DNA of 11,221 nt from CAXRGH01 sp964230195 (lineage in GTDB: Bacteria > Pseudomonadota > Gammaproteobacteria > Enterobacterales > Alteromonadaceae), in assembly GCA_964230195.1 (NCBI GenBank), contig CAXRGH010000251.1:1-11221 (forward strand). The letters run 5' to 3'. The notes under the pieces are model-generated. The model ran no database searches. It had not been told where the DNA came from and saw only the letters and a list, made by a program, of their open reading frames with translations. Position numbers and translations under genes: made by a program. This document shows, piece by piece, positions 1 through 7,137 of the stretch. The number at the start of each line of letters is the position of its first letter. Within the stretch, counting starts at the first letter, position 1.

Positions 1-394
1 CTCGACTCTCAGACTGCATTAAAAATAATCGCCAGCCAATCAAGCCCTTAAAAATGGGAATACGTATGGGTAAGAGCTCCTGCTCTCTCTGAGCATCGGT
101 ACTCGCCCATACAACATTAACCTCTCCCCTCGAGCGTAATTGCTTTATTGACTCACTTTGGCTGAGCGGTTTTTGACTTTTCTTAAGTGAATATTTAACA
201 CCAGTCTGAGCCAGAGCGATATCTAACAGCTCAGCAGGGTAATCTCTGAAAACTTTTGACTCTCTGTCCCACTCTGCATAAATGACATTCCAGGTGGCGG
301 CACTCAAACTTCCACACCAAGTAGCAACAAAAAGAGTGATGACAGTAAAAAACTTCTTTCGTACTGAGAACCGCGTCGTTTTCAATCGTGCCAT
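1..394 (-). CDS. Secreted solute-binding-like protein, N-terminal part (cut by window edge)
   Basis: An open frame starts with ATG at 394-392 and stays open for 131 codons to the window edge. The N-terminus has a basic stretch (Arg/Lys to about residue 14), a hydrophobic core (FFTVITLFVATW) and a likely signal-peptidase site near SLSA (residues 29-32), so the product is probably periplasmic. The following sequence (WNVIYAEWD..., DYPAELLDIALAQTG..., then PIRIPIFKGLIGWRLFLM at about 109-126) resembles the family-3 solute-binding-like proteins common in marine gammaproteobacteria; that family call is from memory. Its ATG overlaps the queE stop by one base (TAATG), and AGGG lies 8 nt upstream inside queE, which suggests translational coupling in a queE operon. 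The ligand is unknown, and no transporter partner is visible within the window. Confidence is high that it is a gene and moderate for the family. Confidence 0.8.
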   Translation of the reverse strand, partial: MARLKTTRFSVRKKFFTVITLFVATWCGSLSAATWNVIYAEWDRESKVFRDYPAELLDIALAQTGVKYSLKKSQKPLSQSESIKQLRSRGEVNVVWASTDAQREQELLPIRIPIFKGLIGWRLFLMQSESR

Positions 395-1068
395 TATTCT
401 ATCCCTATGAACTTATGAGTTTGCAGCGAAAGTCTCCAGTTTTCTTTTATACAGGTGTCAACTGCCAATTGCGTCGCTCGCGCTTGCTGACTGATGGGCT
501 GAAGATAAATGAGAGTTTCCTCAGCATGTTGCCCCCTGTCCAATAACTGTTTTAGATCATCGATATGTGCTTCAGTGGCAACCGGATGTTTTATCTCATT
601 TGCGCGCGCCAGTGCAGAATCTAAAACGGCAAAGCCGCCTTTCATCTTAACTTTTGGTGACAGCGTAACCCAGGTATCAGGATGAGTAACAATCTCAAAA
701 GTGCCGCTCGTTTCAATAGACACCGAGAAACCATTGTCGATAAACAGAGATGAGACAGCCGTTAAATCAAACAAACAAGGCTCTCCACCCGTTAAAATAA
801 TATGATTCGCCACATAATTTTGTTTTCTTATTAGGGTCAAAAGTTGCTCTGCCGATGCCTCAAACCATCGTTCATCAGGTTCGCTCTTATTCATTACATC
901 AGCGACGGATGTACGAAAAATCGTATCTTCGGTCCATGTTTGTTTGGTGTCGCACCACGCACAGCCAACCGGACAGCCTTGCGTTCGTATAAAGATAGAG
1001 GGAACACCTGTGTGTGCACCTTCGCCTTGTATGGATTCAAATACTTCGTTAATTTTGTAGCGTGACAA
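394..1068 (-). CDS. queE: 7-carboxy-7-deazaguanine synthase (radical SAM, queuosine pathway)
   Basis: QueE converts 6-carboxy-tetrahydropterin to 7-carboxy-7-deazaguanine, the step before QueC in preQ0/queuosine synthesis; it acts in the cytoplasm. Counting from the preferred start, the protein has 224 residues, essentially the E. coli length (223). It shows the N-terminal INEVFESIQGEG, the CX3CX2C radical-SAM cluster motif (C32, C36, C39, in GCPVGCAWCDTKQTW), TGGEP at 93-97 and the C-terminal NWRLSLQTHKF. Start choice: the frame extends to a TTG at 1104, but that has no ribosome binding site, whereas the TTG at 1068-1066 has AGGGG 7 nt upstream and matches the family N-terminus, so the TTG at 1068 is preferred. 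It diverges from queC and overlaps the downstream secreted protein by one base. Confidence 0.95.
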   Translation of the reverse strand: MSRYKINEVFESIQGEGAHTGVPSIFIRTQGCPVGCAWCDTKQTWTEDTIFRTSVADVMNKSEPDERWFEASAEQLLTLIRKQNYVANHIILTGGEPCLFDLTAVSSLFIDNGFSVSIETSGTFEIVTHPDTWVTLSPKVKMKGGFAVLDSALARANEIKHPVATEAHIDDLKQLLDRGQHAEETLIYLQPISQQARATQLAVDTCIKENWRLSLQTHKFIGIE

Positions 1069-1165
1069 TCGTGTACCCCTGGGAAAACGATAAAATGATT
1101 TCAATTATTATATTTATTCAATAAAATTAGCACCAGATTCAATACAATAAAATTGAAATTTAGAG
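1069..1165. promoter_or_regulatory. Divergent queE/queC promoter region
   Basis: This 97-bp AT-rich gap must hold the start signals for both queE and queC. A perfect TATAAT reads on the minus strand at 1112-1107, placing a transcript start about 30 nt before the queE TTG; no good -35 box was found. On the plus strand TACAAT at 1143-1148 is a possible queC -10 box. A short inverted repeat TTCAAT-N8-ATTGAA (1138-1143 and 1152-1157) sits just before queC and could be an operator, but in such AT-rich DNA it may be chance. No preQ1 riboswitch-like fold was recognised by eye. Confidence 0.4.
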
Positions 1166-1822
1166 ATGAGTAAAAAAGTTGTTGTAATATTTTCTGGCGG
1201 TATGGACTCTTATACCGTACTAAACAAAGCCATTCAAGATGGAAACTCCGTGTTTGCCCTAACATTTAATTATGGGCAACGTCATGTCAAAGAGGTGGAT
1301 TACGCCAAAGCCGTTTGCCACCGTTTAAACATCCCTCATAAAGTCATTGATATATCGGCAATCAACGAGCTTATTGGTAACTCCTCCCTCACTGGTGACA
1401 TTGATGTGCCAGAAGGACATTATGAAGAGGAATCCATGAAGCAAACTGTTGTGCCAAATCGCAACATGATACTGTTATCAATGGCCATAGGTTACGCTGT
1501 TTCTCTTGGTGCAGAGGCTGTCTATTATGGTGCTCACTCTGGTGATCACGCAATCTATCCTGACTGCAGGCCTGAGTTCGTATTTCAAATGAACGAAGTT
1601 GCTAAAATTGCAAATTATGAGGCAGTTGAGATTGTTTGTCCGTACTTAGACGTTGATAAGATTGGGATCCTAACAGACGGTCTAGTCATGGGCCTTGACT
1701 ACAGTGAAACTTGGACTTGTTATAATGGAAGAGAGAAAGCTTGTGGTAAATGTGGCGCTTGCCAAGAAAGGCTCGAAGCTTTTGCTAAAAACAACGTTAC
1801 CGACCCTTTACCCTACGAGTAA
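1166..1822 (+). CDS. queC: 7-cyano-7-deazaguanine (preQ0) synthase
   Basis: QueC uses ATP and ammonia to turn 7-carboxy-7-deazaguanine into preQ0, the next step after QueE. The 218-residue protein begins with the PP-loop ATP-binding motif SGGMDS (residues 10-15), followed by FNYGQRH (34-40), VPNRN (96-100) and YPDCRPEF (131-138). It ends with the zinc-binding cysteines C185, C193, C196 and C199 ([16 protein letters not shown]). Length is close to other QueC proteins (E. coli about 231), and all expected motifs are intact. The ATG at 1166 has only a weak Shine-Dalgarno (TAGAG abutting the start), but the protein N-terminus fits the family. It is transcribed divergently from queE and ends 22 bp before a strong hairpin terminator, so it appears monocistronic. 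Confidence 0.97.
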   Translation: MSKKVVVIFSGGMDSYTVLNKAIQDGNSVFALTFNYGQRHVKEVDYAKAVCHRLNIPHKVIDISAINELIGNSSLTGDIDVPEGHYEEESMKQTVVPNRNMILLSMAIGYAVSLGAEAVYYGAHSGDHAIYPDCRPEFVFQMNEVAKIANYEAVEIVCPYLDVDKIGILTDGLVMGLDYSETWTCYNGREKACGKCGACQERLEAFAKNNVTDPLPYE

Positions 1823-1844
1823 CCTTTAGTCAGCTACCTCCGTG

Positions 1845-1872
1845 AAAAGACGGCTTTTACGCCGTCTTTTTT
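1845..1872 (+). terminator. Intrinsic terminator of queC, overlapping the lysR 3' end
   Basis: A perfect 10-bp inverted repeat (AAAAGACGGC at 1845-1854, GCCGTCTTTT at 1861-1870) encloses a 6-nt loop and ends in a six-T run (1867-1872), a classic intrinsic terminator for queC. The last four sense codons of the convergent lysR gene lie in the right arm and its TAA stop in the loop. On the minus strand the hairpin is followed by TTTTCACGG, a poorer T-run, so it may also terminate lysR but less efficiently. Confidence 0.9.
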
Positions 1873-2783
1873 AGTTCTGAAGCAAAGTACGTTAACTCTC
1901 TTATTACATGTTTTAACACTGGATTGAGAAGCGTATTTTTGCCATTAATTATTTGAAAAGGAAACTCGAACGTCATATCGCTACCACCGATAGGAACAAG
2001 TCCCCCATTATTGGCCCGGCTCTCAACCAAATAGTCCGGCAGCATTCCAATGTATTCACCGGTCATGACACCGGACATACAAGTTTCAAATGAATCAGAA
2101 AAAGTTTCAATTGATAGGCCACAACGCTCACCTACGGTTGGTGATTCAATCAGACCATTTATCCCAATCGCAGGATAGTTTTCAATATCAATATACGATG
2201 GAAACGCATTAGTGTATTTAGCAAGTGGATGGGAACTACTGCAATATAAGCGCCCCGAACACTGCTCCATTAATGGGTGGAAAGTCAGCGTCTCAGGCTT
2301 TTCGCCAGGAAAACAGGAGACCACTAAGTGTGATTCGCCGGACGTAGCCACGTGCTCAATATCTTTGATTAGGCGAGTATGAAGATTGAAGTTAATGTTA
2401 TCAAACTTATCCAATGAACTTCGGATAGCTTTACTCACGGCATCAATGACATGGTTAGGAAGGCCTGCCATCAATACTAAATTAATATGGCCCGAGTAAT
2501 TGTCATGCAAACTTTTTACATTAGTGATGAAGTTGTCAAAAGAATGGAACACGTTTTTCGCTTGTTGATAAACCATTTCACCCTCTTTGGTCATTTGGAA
2601 GCCACTTCTCCCTCTGTGACATAGAACCAGTTCAAGCCTCTCTTCCAGTTTTTTGATAGCAGCACTTATATTCGGACGTTGCATTCTCAAGATAGGTTCT
2701 GCTGCTGTGAACCCATTCGCTGTTGCTACAGCATCGAACACTCTTAAAAGTTTTATATCAGATTCTTGAAGACGATTTATCAT
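1857..2783 (-). CDS. LysR-family transcriptional regulator
   Basis: A 308-residue protein of normal LysR length. The N-terminal winged helix-turn-helix covers about residues 8-66 (LLRVFDAVATANGFTAAEP..., then NISAAIKKLEERLELVLCHR and GFQMTKEGE), followed by a linker helix and a two-lobed effector-binding domain from about residue 95 to the end. Such proteins are cytoplasmic DNA-binding regulators that respond to a small ligand; neither ligand nor target can be read from the sequence. In the helix-turn-helix the frequent 'AAxxLxxSQP' pattern is replaced by AAEPILRMQRPN, a mild divergence. It lies 144 bp downstream of uvrB on the same strand and converges on queC, with its stop codon inside the queC terminator loop. 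LysR regulators often control themselves and a neighbour; the MATE gene two genes upstream is a speculative target. Confidence 0.9.
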   Translation of the reverse strand: MINRLQESDIKLLRVFDAVATANGFTAAEPILRMQRPNISAAIKKLEERLELVLCHRGRSGFQMTKEGEMVYQQAKNVFHSFDNFITNVKSLHDNYSGHINLVLMAGLPNHVIDAVSKAIRSSLDKFDNINFNLHTRLIKDIEHVATSGESHLVVSCFPGEKPETLTFHPLMEQCSGRLYCSSSHPLAKYTNAFPSYIDIENYPAIGINGLIESPTVGERCGLSIETFSDSFETCMSGVMTGEYIGMLPDYLVESRANNGGLVPIGGSDMTFEFPFQIINGKNTLLNPVLKHVIRELTYFASELKKTA

Positions 2784-2927
2784 AACTCAACCCACATACC
2801 AATTATCATATAAATAAGATGTGTGAAATTTAACAAATGTAGGAAATTATGCAAGAGCCATTAGCAATTTTTATATAATAAATATGATAATAGAGCGTAA
2901 GTGCATGTTTTTTATATGATTGTTTTT
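2784..2927 (-). promoter_or_regulatory. Gap between uvrB and lysR: possible lysR promoter/operator
   Basis: This 144-bp AT-rich gap has no clear terminator after uvrB, so read-through into lysR is possible. A T-N11-A LysR-box-like dyad, TTAT-N7-ATAA, lies at 2803-2817, 20 bp before the lysR start, overlapping a TATGAT -10-like element on the minus strand. That position would suit autoregulation, but the arms are only 4 bp and AT-rich. Confidence 0.25.
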
Positions 2928-4946
2928 CTAGCTAAGAGAGAGAAGCTGATTTTTAAGTAATTGTATGTCATCTCTGAGACTGGCTGCTTTCTCAAATTCA
3001 AGGTTTTTGGCCATAACAAACATTTCTTTTTCTTTCTCTTTAATGTGTTGAAGCAGTTCCTCAGCCGAAACATGTTGATACTTTGTCTGCTTTTCTGAGA
3101 CTTTTCTCAGTTTAATGCCTCCATTCTCATTCGCAGCATCGCCGTCACCAACATCCATAATATCGGTGATAGGCTTATTCAGATTACGCGGTGTGATCCC
3201 GTTCGCCTCATTATGCTCAATTTGTTTCACTCGTCTTCTCTCTGTTTCTTCGATCGCTCGCTGCATCGACCCTGTAACTTTATCTGCATAGAGTATAGCC
3301 TTGCCGTTCAGATTCCTGGCGGCTCGACCTATCGTCTGAATCAATGAGCGATCGGACCTAAGAAAGCCCTCTTTATCGGCATCGAGTATTGCAACCAAGG
3401 AAACTTCTGGCATATCTAGCCCTTCTCTCAGAAGGTTGATACCAACCAAGACATCAAACTTTCCTAACCGAAGGTCACGTATAATCTCGATACGTTCGAC
3501 AGTATCAATATCAGAATGTAAGTATCTACCTTTAATCCCATGCTCATCTAAATAATCACTCAAATCTTCGGCCATTCGTTTGGTTAACGTTGTAACCAAC
3601 ACCCGCTCATCTTGTGCGGTTCTCAGTCGAATTTCAGAGAGCAAGTCGTCCACCTGAGTACTCACTGGGCGTATTTCAATTTCCGGATCAACTAACCCCG
3701 TTGGACGTACAACTTGTTCAACAATATCGCCTGCAGATTTTTCTAGTTCATATTTTCCAGGTGTAGCAGAGACGTAAATCGTTTGTGGAGCTATCCCCTC
3801 AAACTCATCAAATTTCAATGGACGATTGTCAAGTGCAGAGGGTAATCTAAAGCCAAACTCAACAAGTGTCTCCTTTCGCGAGCGATCCCCCTTATACATA
3901 GCGCCTATTTGTGACACAGTGACATGAGATTCATCGATAAACAGCACACCGTCGTCAGGAAAATAATCTAATAATGTAGGGGGAGACTCACCTGCTGGTC
4001 GACCCGACAAGTACCGTGAGTAATTTTCGATGCCAGAACAGTAACCAAGCTCATTCATCATTTCGATATCAAACTGCGTACGCTGAGTTATCCTCTGCTC
4101 TTCAACCAACTTATTCACTGAAAGTAACTGAGACTTACGTTCATTTAACTCAGCTTTGATGTTTTCAATCGCGTCTAGGATTTTTTCTCGGGGCGTGACG
4201 TAATGGGTTTTCGGATAAATCGTGGCACGTGTAACCACTTGCTCTACTTCACCTGTCAAGGGATCGAATAAAGAGATGCGCTCGACTTCGTCATCAAACA
4301 ATTCAGCACGCACTGCCAAGCGCTCAGAATCAGCAGGAAAAACGTCTATCACGTCACCACGCACTCGGAATGTGCCACGCTCAAAACTGATGTCATTTCG
4401 GACGTACTGTAGCTCAGCCAGCCGACGCAAAACATCTCTCTGATCCATAATATCGCCCTGACGAAAGTGCAGTAGCATCTTCATATAAGAATCGGGATCG
4501 CCCAAACCATAAATCGCTGAAACACTCGATACAATAATGACGTCACGCCTTTCCATGAGTGATTTCGTTGCGGATAATCGCATCTGCTGAATATGGTCGT
4601 TGATGGAGGCATCTTTTTCAATAAAAGTGTCCGTGGTAGGAACATATGCTTCAGGCTGGTAATAATCGTAATACGACACAAAATATTCAACCGCATTATT
4701 TGGGAAAAAACTTTTCATTTCGCCGTATAACTGAGCAGCCAGTGTTTTGTTATGAGCAAGGATCAGTGTTGGTCGTTGTACTTCTTGGATGACGCTAGCC
4801 ATGGTGAAAGTTTTGCCTGAACCGGTAACCCCCAAAAGCGTTTGACATGCCAATCCGTCTTGCAAGCCTTCAACCAGTGATTCAATAGCAGTGGGTTGAT
4901 CACCCGCTGGAGAAAATTTAGATTCTAATTCAAAGGCACGACTCAT
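2928..4946 (-). CDS. uvrB: Excinuclease ABC subunit B
   Basis: UvrB is the damage-verifying helicase-like subunit of nucleotide excision repair: it is loaded on DNA by UvrA and then recruits UvrC. The 672-residue length matches E. coli (673). Visible features are Walker A GVTGSGKT (39-46), the beta-hairpin with [12 protein letters not shown] (about 93-104) that inserts between the strands, the DESH helicase box (about 338-341), SATPG in motif III, the GRAARN motif VI region, and the C-terminal UVR domain ([20 protein letters not shown]) that contacts UvrC. The ATG at 4946 is preceded by AGAGAG, an acceptable ribosome binding site. It starts 13 bp after the MATE stop, so the two are probably co-transcribed. 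No LexA box was seen in the 13-bp gap or, by eye, in the region before the MATE gene. Confidence 0.98.
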   Translation of the reverse strand: MSRAFELESKFSPAGDQPTAIESLVEGLQDGLACQTLLGVTGSGKTFTMASVIQEVQRPTLILAHNKTLAAQLYGEMKSFFPNNAVEYFVSYYDYYQPEAYVPTTDTFIEKDASINDHIQQMRLSATKSLMERRDVIIVSSVSAIYGLGDPDSYMKMLLHFRQGDIMDQRDVLRRLAELQYVRNDISFERGTFRVRGDVIDVFPADSERLAVRAELFDDEVERISLFDPLTGEVEQVVTRATIYPKTHYVTPREKILDAIENIKAELNERKSQLLSVNKLVEEQRITQRTQFDIEMMNELGYCSGIENYSRYLSGRPAGESPPTLLDYFPDDGVLFIDESHVTVSQIGAMYKGDRSRKETLVEFGFRLPSALDNRPLKFDEFEGIAPQTIYVSATPGKYELEKSAGDIVEQVVRPTGLVDPEIEIRPVSTQVDDLLSEIRLRTAQDERVLVTTLTKRMAEDLSDYLDEHGIKGRYLHSDIDTVERIEIIRDLRLGKFDVLVGINLLREGLDMPEVSLVAILDADKEGFLRSDRSLIQTIGRAARNLNGKAILYADKVTGSMQRAIEETERRRVKQIEHNEANGITPRNLNKPITDIMDVGDGDAANENGGIKLRKVSEKQTKYQHVSAEELLQHIKEKEKEMFVMAKNLEFEKAASLRDDIQLLKNQLLSLS

Positions 4947-4959
4947 AGTACTCTCTTAT

Positions 4960-6303
4960 CTATGACAAATAGCTTACTTGACGGTGGAAACAAATAATTG
5001 AAACAATGCTGGCTATGATATAGGCAATAACGACGCCCCAAAACATGCCAGCCACTCCCAATAGATAGCTACCGGCAAAGGCACAAGGGACCACAAGGAC
5101 AAAAAGACGAATCACGTTTAATAACATTGCCATCATCGGTTTGTGAAGCGCGTTAAACGTTGAATTAGTAAGAATAACCGCACCTTGTGCTCCGAACCCC
5201 AGTGGTACGATCCACAGGTACAAATCGATCAGAGCGGCAACACTGGCATCATCGGTAAATGCATCGCTAATCAATGGCGATAGCAAAAGACCAATACCGT
5301 AAACAACTATCTGAAAACCGAGAATGAACTTAACGGCAAAAACGAATGCCTCATTAACACGCTCCATCTTGCCCGCACCAAAATTCTGCGAAATCATGGG
5401 GGGTAAGCTCATAGATAGTGATAACAAAACAACCGTCATGATAGACTCAATACGTCCACCGACTCCCCAAGCTGCTACCGCCTGGTAGCCATAGCTTGCA
5501 ATAATAGCCATTAATACCCCATTAGCAAGCGGGGTCAGCATGTTCGCAACAGCGGCGGGGGCTGCTATCGACAATATCTTTTTAGATGCTGTGAAAACTT
5601 CACGCCACCGACAGTGTGATGCCGAAATCAATTGACGGCGACTCGCCACATAATACAGGGCAACTACACTACAAACTAACCAAGCAATGACTGTGGCCCA
5701 TGCTGCTCCTGAAATACCCAGCCCATCAAATGAACCGACACCAAAAATCAAGAAAGGATCCAATATGACATTAATCATACCGCCCAACGCCATAATCTTA
5801 CTGGGGGATTTAGTATCCCCGTTTGCTCTCAGAACGCTATTGCACACCATTGGAATCGACAGTAAAACGCCAGCTAAAAACCAGGGTTGAATGTATGCTT
5901 GGACTAAAGGCCAGAGGTCATCCTCAACACCAATACTGAAAAAAATGAAGCGGCTGAACCCGGCTATTGTGGCTACCGCGGTCACAGTGATTAAAACTCC
6001 GAGTAATACTGCGGTATAGCCATAAGTTTTACCATCCTCCTTTTTACCCGCGCCTACCAACCGAGCCACAGTAGCAGCGGCTCCGATACCGATACCGATA
6101 TTTAAACTAATAACGGTAAAAGTCACTGGGAATGTAAAACTAATTGCAGCGAGCGGTCTATCCCCTAACATACTGACAAAAAACGTATCAACAAGGCCAA
6201 AACCCAGTAATAGTAATGTGCCCCAGATAACAGGAATGGTAGACCGAATTAAGGTTGGCTTAATTGGTGCGTTGAGGATTGGGGATTGCGTCATATTCTC
6301 CAA
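4960..6303 (-). CDS. MATE-family multidrug/Na+ (or H+) antiporter
   Basis: A 447-residue, strongly hydrophobic inner-membrane protein with about 12 membrane helices in two related halves, typical of MATE exporters that expel cationic drugs in exchange for Na+ or H+. Supporting segments are GLVDTFFVSMLGDRPLAAIS in helix 1-2, NSVLRANGDTKSP, the LDPFLIFG motif with GISGAAWAT, and the second-half counterpart NSTFNALHKP. Substrate and coupling ion cannot be decided from sequence. Start: the TTG at 6303 has AGGAG at an ideal 6-nt spacing; an in-frame ATG at 6294 has GGAG only 3 nt upstream, so either may be used, differing by three residues. It is followed after 13 bp by uvrB, implying an operon. 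A hairpin in the leader may control translation. Confidence 0.93.
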   Translation of the reverse strand: MENMTQSPILNAPIKPTLIRSTIPVIWGTLLLLGFGLVDTFFVSMLGDRPLAAISFTFPVTFTVISLNIGIGIGAAATVARLVGAGKKEDGKTYGYTAVLLGVLITVTAVATIAGFSRFIFFSIGVEDDLWPLVQAYIQPWFLAGVLLSIPMVCNSVLRANGDTKSPSKIMALGGMINVILDPFLIFGVGSFDGLGISGAAWATVIAWLVCSVVALYYVASRRQLISASHCRWREVFTASKKILSIAAPAAVANMLTPLANGVLMAIIASYGYQAVAAWGVGGRIESIMTVVLLSLSMSLPPMISQNFGAGKMERVNEAFVFAVKFILGFQIVVYGIGLLLSPLISDAFTDDASVAALIDLYLWIVPLGFGAQGAVILTNSTFNALHKPMMAMLLNVIRLFVLVVPCAFAGSYLLGVAGMFWGVVIAYIIASIVSIICFHRQVSYLS

Positions 6304-6338
6304 AGGTTTCTCCTTTTTATAGTTTTATGCAGAAACCT
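6304..6338 (-). promoter_or_regulatory. Leader hairpin around the ribosome binding site of the MATE gene
   Basis: On the minus strand AGGTTTC (6338-6332) is perfectly complementary to GAAACCT (6310-6304), with a 21-nt loop. The 3' arm ends immediately before the TTG at 6303, and the AGGAG Shine-Dalgarno (6314-6310) sits at the loop edge with its last G in the stem. Folding could limit ribosome access. The stem is only 7 bp, so the effect is uncertain. Confidence 0.4.
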
Positions 6339-6528
6339 AGCGGCTCAAATGTTATCAATCCTGACAAAAAATGTAGGATAAAATTATCCCCACAATCATA
6401 ACGCTAATATACTTTAAATTGAACCGGATAGTGTCATCTTTATGGTAACAATATTCCTTAAACAACACATGAAAGCGCTACCAAACACTAACTAAAAGAA
6501 ACGAAAGAGTTTACAGTACTCATGCGCT

Positions 6529-6731
6529 TTAACTGTTGAAAATACCCCTCTTATCCTTCAAACGGTATTGCGGAGTTGGCCAAAAATTAATGACTAAATT
6601 AAATCGCTTAGCGTTGGAAAGTATAAAATAATCGCCTTTGTAAAGTTCAACATTTGCACTTATTGATAAAAAAACACACAAGCAAACAGTAATTGAGCAA
6701 AAAAAGAGCAAATTAGACGCTTTACCAGCAA
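6529..6731 (-). pseudogene. Possible small secreted protein, interrupted by a one-base frameshift in a T run
   Basis: On the minus strand a TTG at 6731-6729, with TAGG 6 nt upstream, begins a frame reading LLVKRLICSFF. After the seven-T run (plus-strand A7 at 6699-6705) the neighbouring frame continues as CSITVCLCVFLSISA and then a mixed, protein-like sequence (including NFWPTPQYRLKDKRG) to a TAA at 6531-6529. Joining the two by one extra T, or by -1 slippage, gives 67 residues with a basic N-terminus, a hydrophobic core and an SISA-like cleavage site, that is, a plausible signal peptide. It may be a decayed gene, a slippage-controlled gene or a sequencing error. T-rich DNA easily encodes hydrophobic runs by chance, and I recognise no homologue, so confidence is low. 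Confidence 0.25.
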
Positions 6732-6795
6732 TTAAAACCTAAAGCATTGAAAAATATAGATTAAAATTTTTTTTTGCTTTTTTATGCTTTTAGTC

Positions 6796-6823
6796 TTGAC
6801 ACAATAACTACAGGGTTTGTGAT
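6796..6823 (+). promoter_or_regulatory. Candidate sigma-70 promoter inside the gap
   Basis: A consensus -35 TTGACA (6796-6801) is followed after 16 bp by TGTGAT (6818-6823), a 4/6 match to the -10 box. An A/T-rich block with T9 (6745-6790) directly upstream could act as an UP element. Transcription would start near 6830 and run through the DnaA-box dyad and the 22-codon ORF toward the tRNA genes. Confidence 0.4.
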
Positions 6824-6845
6824 AACGTACTAATTTTTACTCACA

Positions 6846-6908
6846 TAGTTATCCACAGATTTAGTGGATAACTAGCGCAAACGCTGTAGTGGCTTGGGAT
6901 GTTGATAA
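6846..6908. other. DnaA-box cluster with an 11-bp inverted repeat
   Basis: TAGTTATCCAC (6846-6856) and GTGGATAACTA (6864-6874) form a perfect 11-bp inverted repeat around a 7-nt centre. The left arm contains TTATCCACA (6849-6857), the exact high-affinity DnaA-box consensus. The right arm contains TTATCCACT on the minus strand (6871-6863, 8/9). A third box, TTATCAACA on the minus strand (6908-6900, 8/9), follows 28 bp later. A small AGCG-CAAA-CGCT repeat (6874-6885) lies between. There is no T-run, so it is not an intrinsic terminator. No oriC-type genes are nearby, so a DnaA-titrating, DnaA-reactivating or DnaA-regulated site is more likely than an origin; this is inference. Confidence 0.5.
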
Positions 6909-6944
6909 TTTATTGCTGAACAAAAAAATAGGTGAGGTAAAAAA

Positions 6945-7013
6945 ATGCAAAATATTGCACCGAAAAACACGTACTTGAGAAACCGATATAAGAGCAATAA
7001 TGGCTACTTATAA
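6945..7013 (+). CDS. Possible 22-residue peptide or leader ORF
   Basis: A short frame begins with ATG at 6945, preceded by GAGG (6934-6937, within GGTGAGGT) at an ideal 7-nt spacing, one of the better Shine-Dalgarno sequences in the window. It encodes 22 residues (beginning MQNIAPKNTYLRNRYK) ending in TAA at 7011-7013. The peptide is basic and polar, with no hydrophobic segment, so it does not resemble a type I toxin or a membrane peptide. It lies about 120 bp downstream of the promoter candidate at 6796 and is followed directly by a perfect 8-bp hairpin. I recognise no family; it may be a leader peptide, a small protein or chance. Confidence 0.3.
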   Translation: MQNIAPKNTYLRNRYKSNNGYL

Positions 7014-7016
7014 CAA

Positions 7017-7038
7017 ATATGACAGTTATGTGTCATAT
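7017..7038. repeat. Perfect 8-bp inverted repeat after the 22-codon ORF
   Basis: ATATGACA (7017-7024) and TGTCATAT (7031-7038) flank the 6-nt centre GTTATG. No T-run follows on either strand, so it is more like an operator or an RNA hairpin than an intrinsic terminator. It begins 4 nt after the stop of the short ORF. Confidence 0.5.
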
Positions 7039-7092
7039 CGGTGATAAAAAAACATACTTACCCCTATCGCCCCTCAATTAAGAGTGCAAAAT

Positions 7093-7123
7093 CGCTTTTT
7101 TAAGCGCCTCAAATTTGACGCTT
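7093..7123. repeat. Overlapping inverted repeats CGCTT / AAGCG / CGCTT
   Basis: CGCTT (7093-7097), AAGCG (7102-7106) and CGCTT (7119-7123) allow two mutually exclusive stems: the first with a TTTT loop, the second extended by the palindrome TCAAATTTGA (7109-7118). The arrangement resembles a switching pair of hairpins, but each stem is short and no function is known. Confidence 0.3.
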
Positions 7124-7137
7124 GTAAAGAAGCTATC

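Noticed and set aside
1069..1165. preQ1 riboswitch before queC or queE
   Set aside because: No hairpin-plus-A-rich tail of the preQ1 type was visible, and the leaders are very short; only AT-rich promoter-like sequence is seen.
6819..6827. Additional DnaA box at TGTGATAAC
   Set aside because: It matches the consensus only if one base is deleted; as a 9-mer it is a poor match.
6846..6874. 11-bp hairpin as an intrinsic terminator
   Set aside because: No T-run follows on either strand, and the arms are DnaA boxes, so a protein-binding site fits better.
6846..6908. Replication origin (oriC or plasmid origin)
   Set aside because: There is no dnaA, mnmG, parAB or rep gene and only three good boxes; the neighbourhood is a normal chromosomal repair/tRNA/rsx region.
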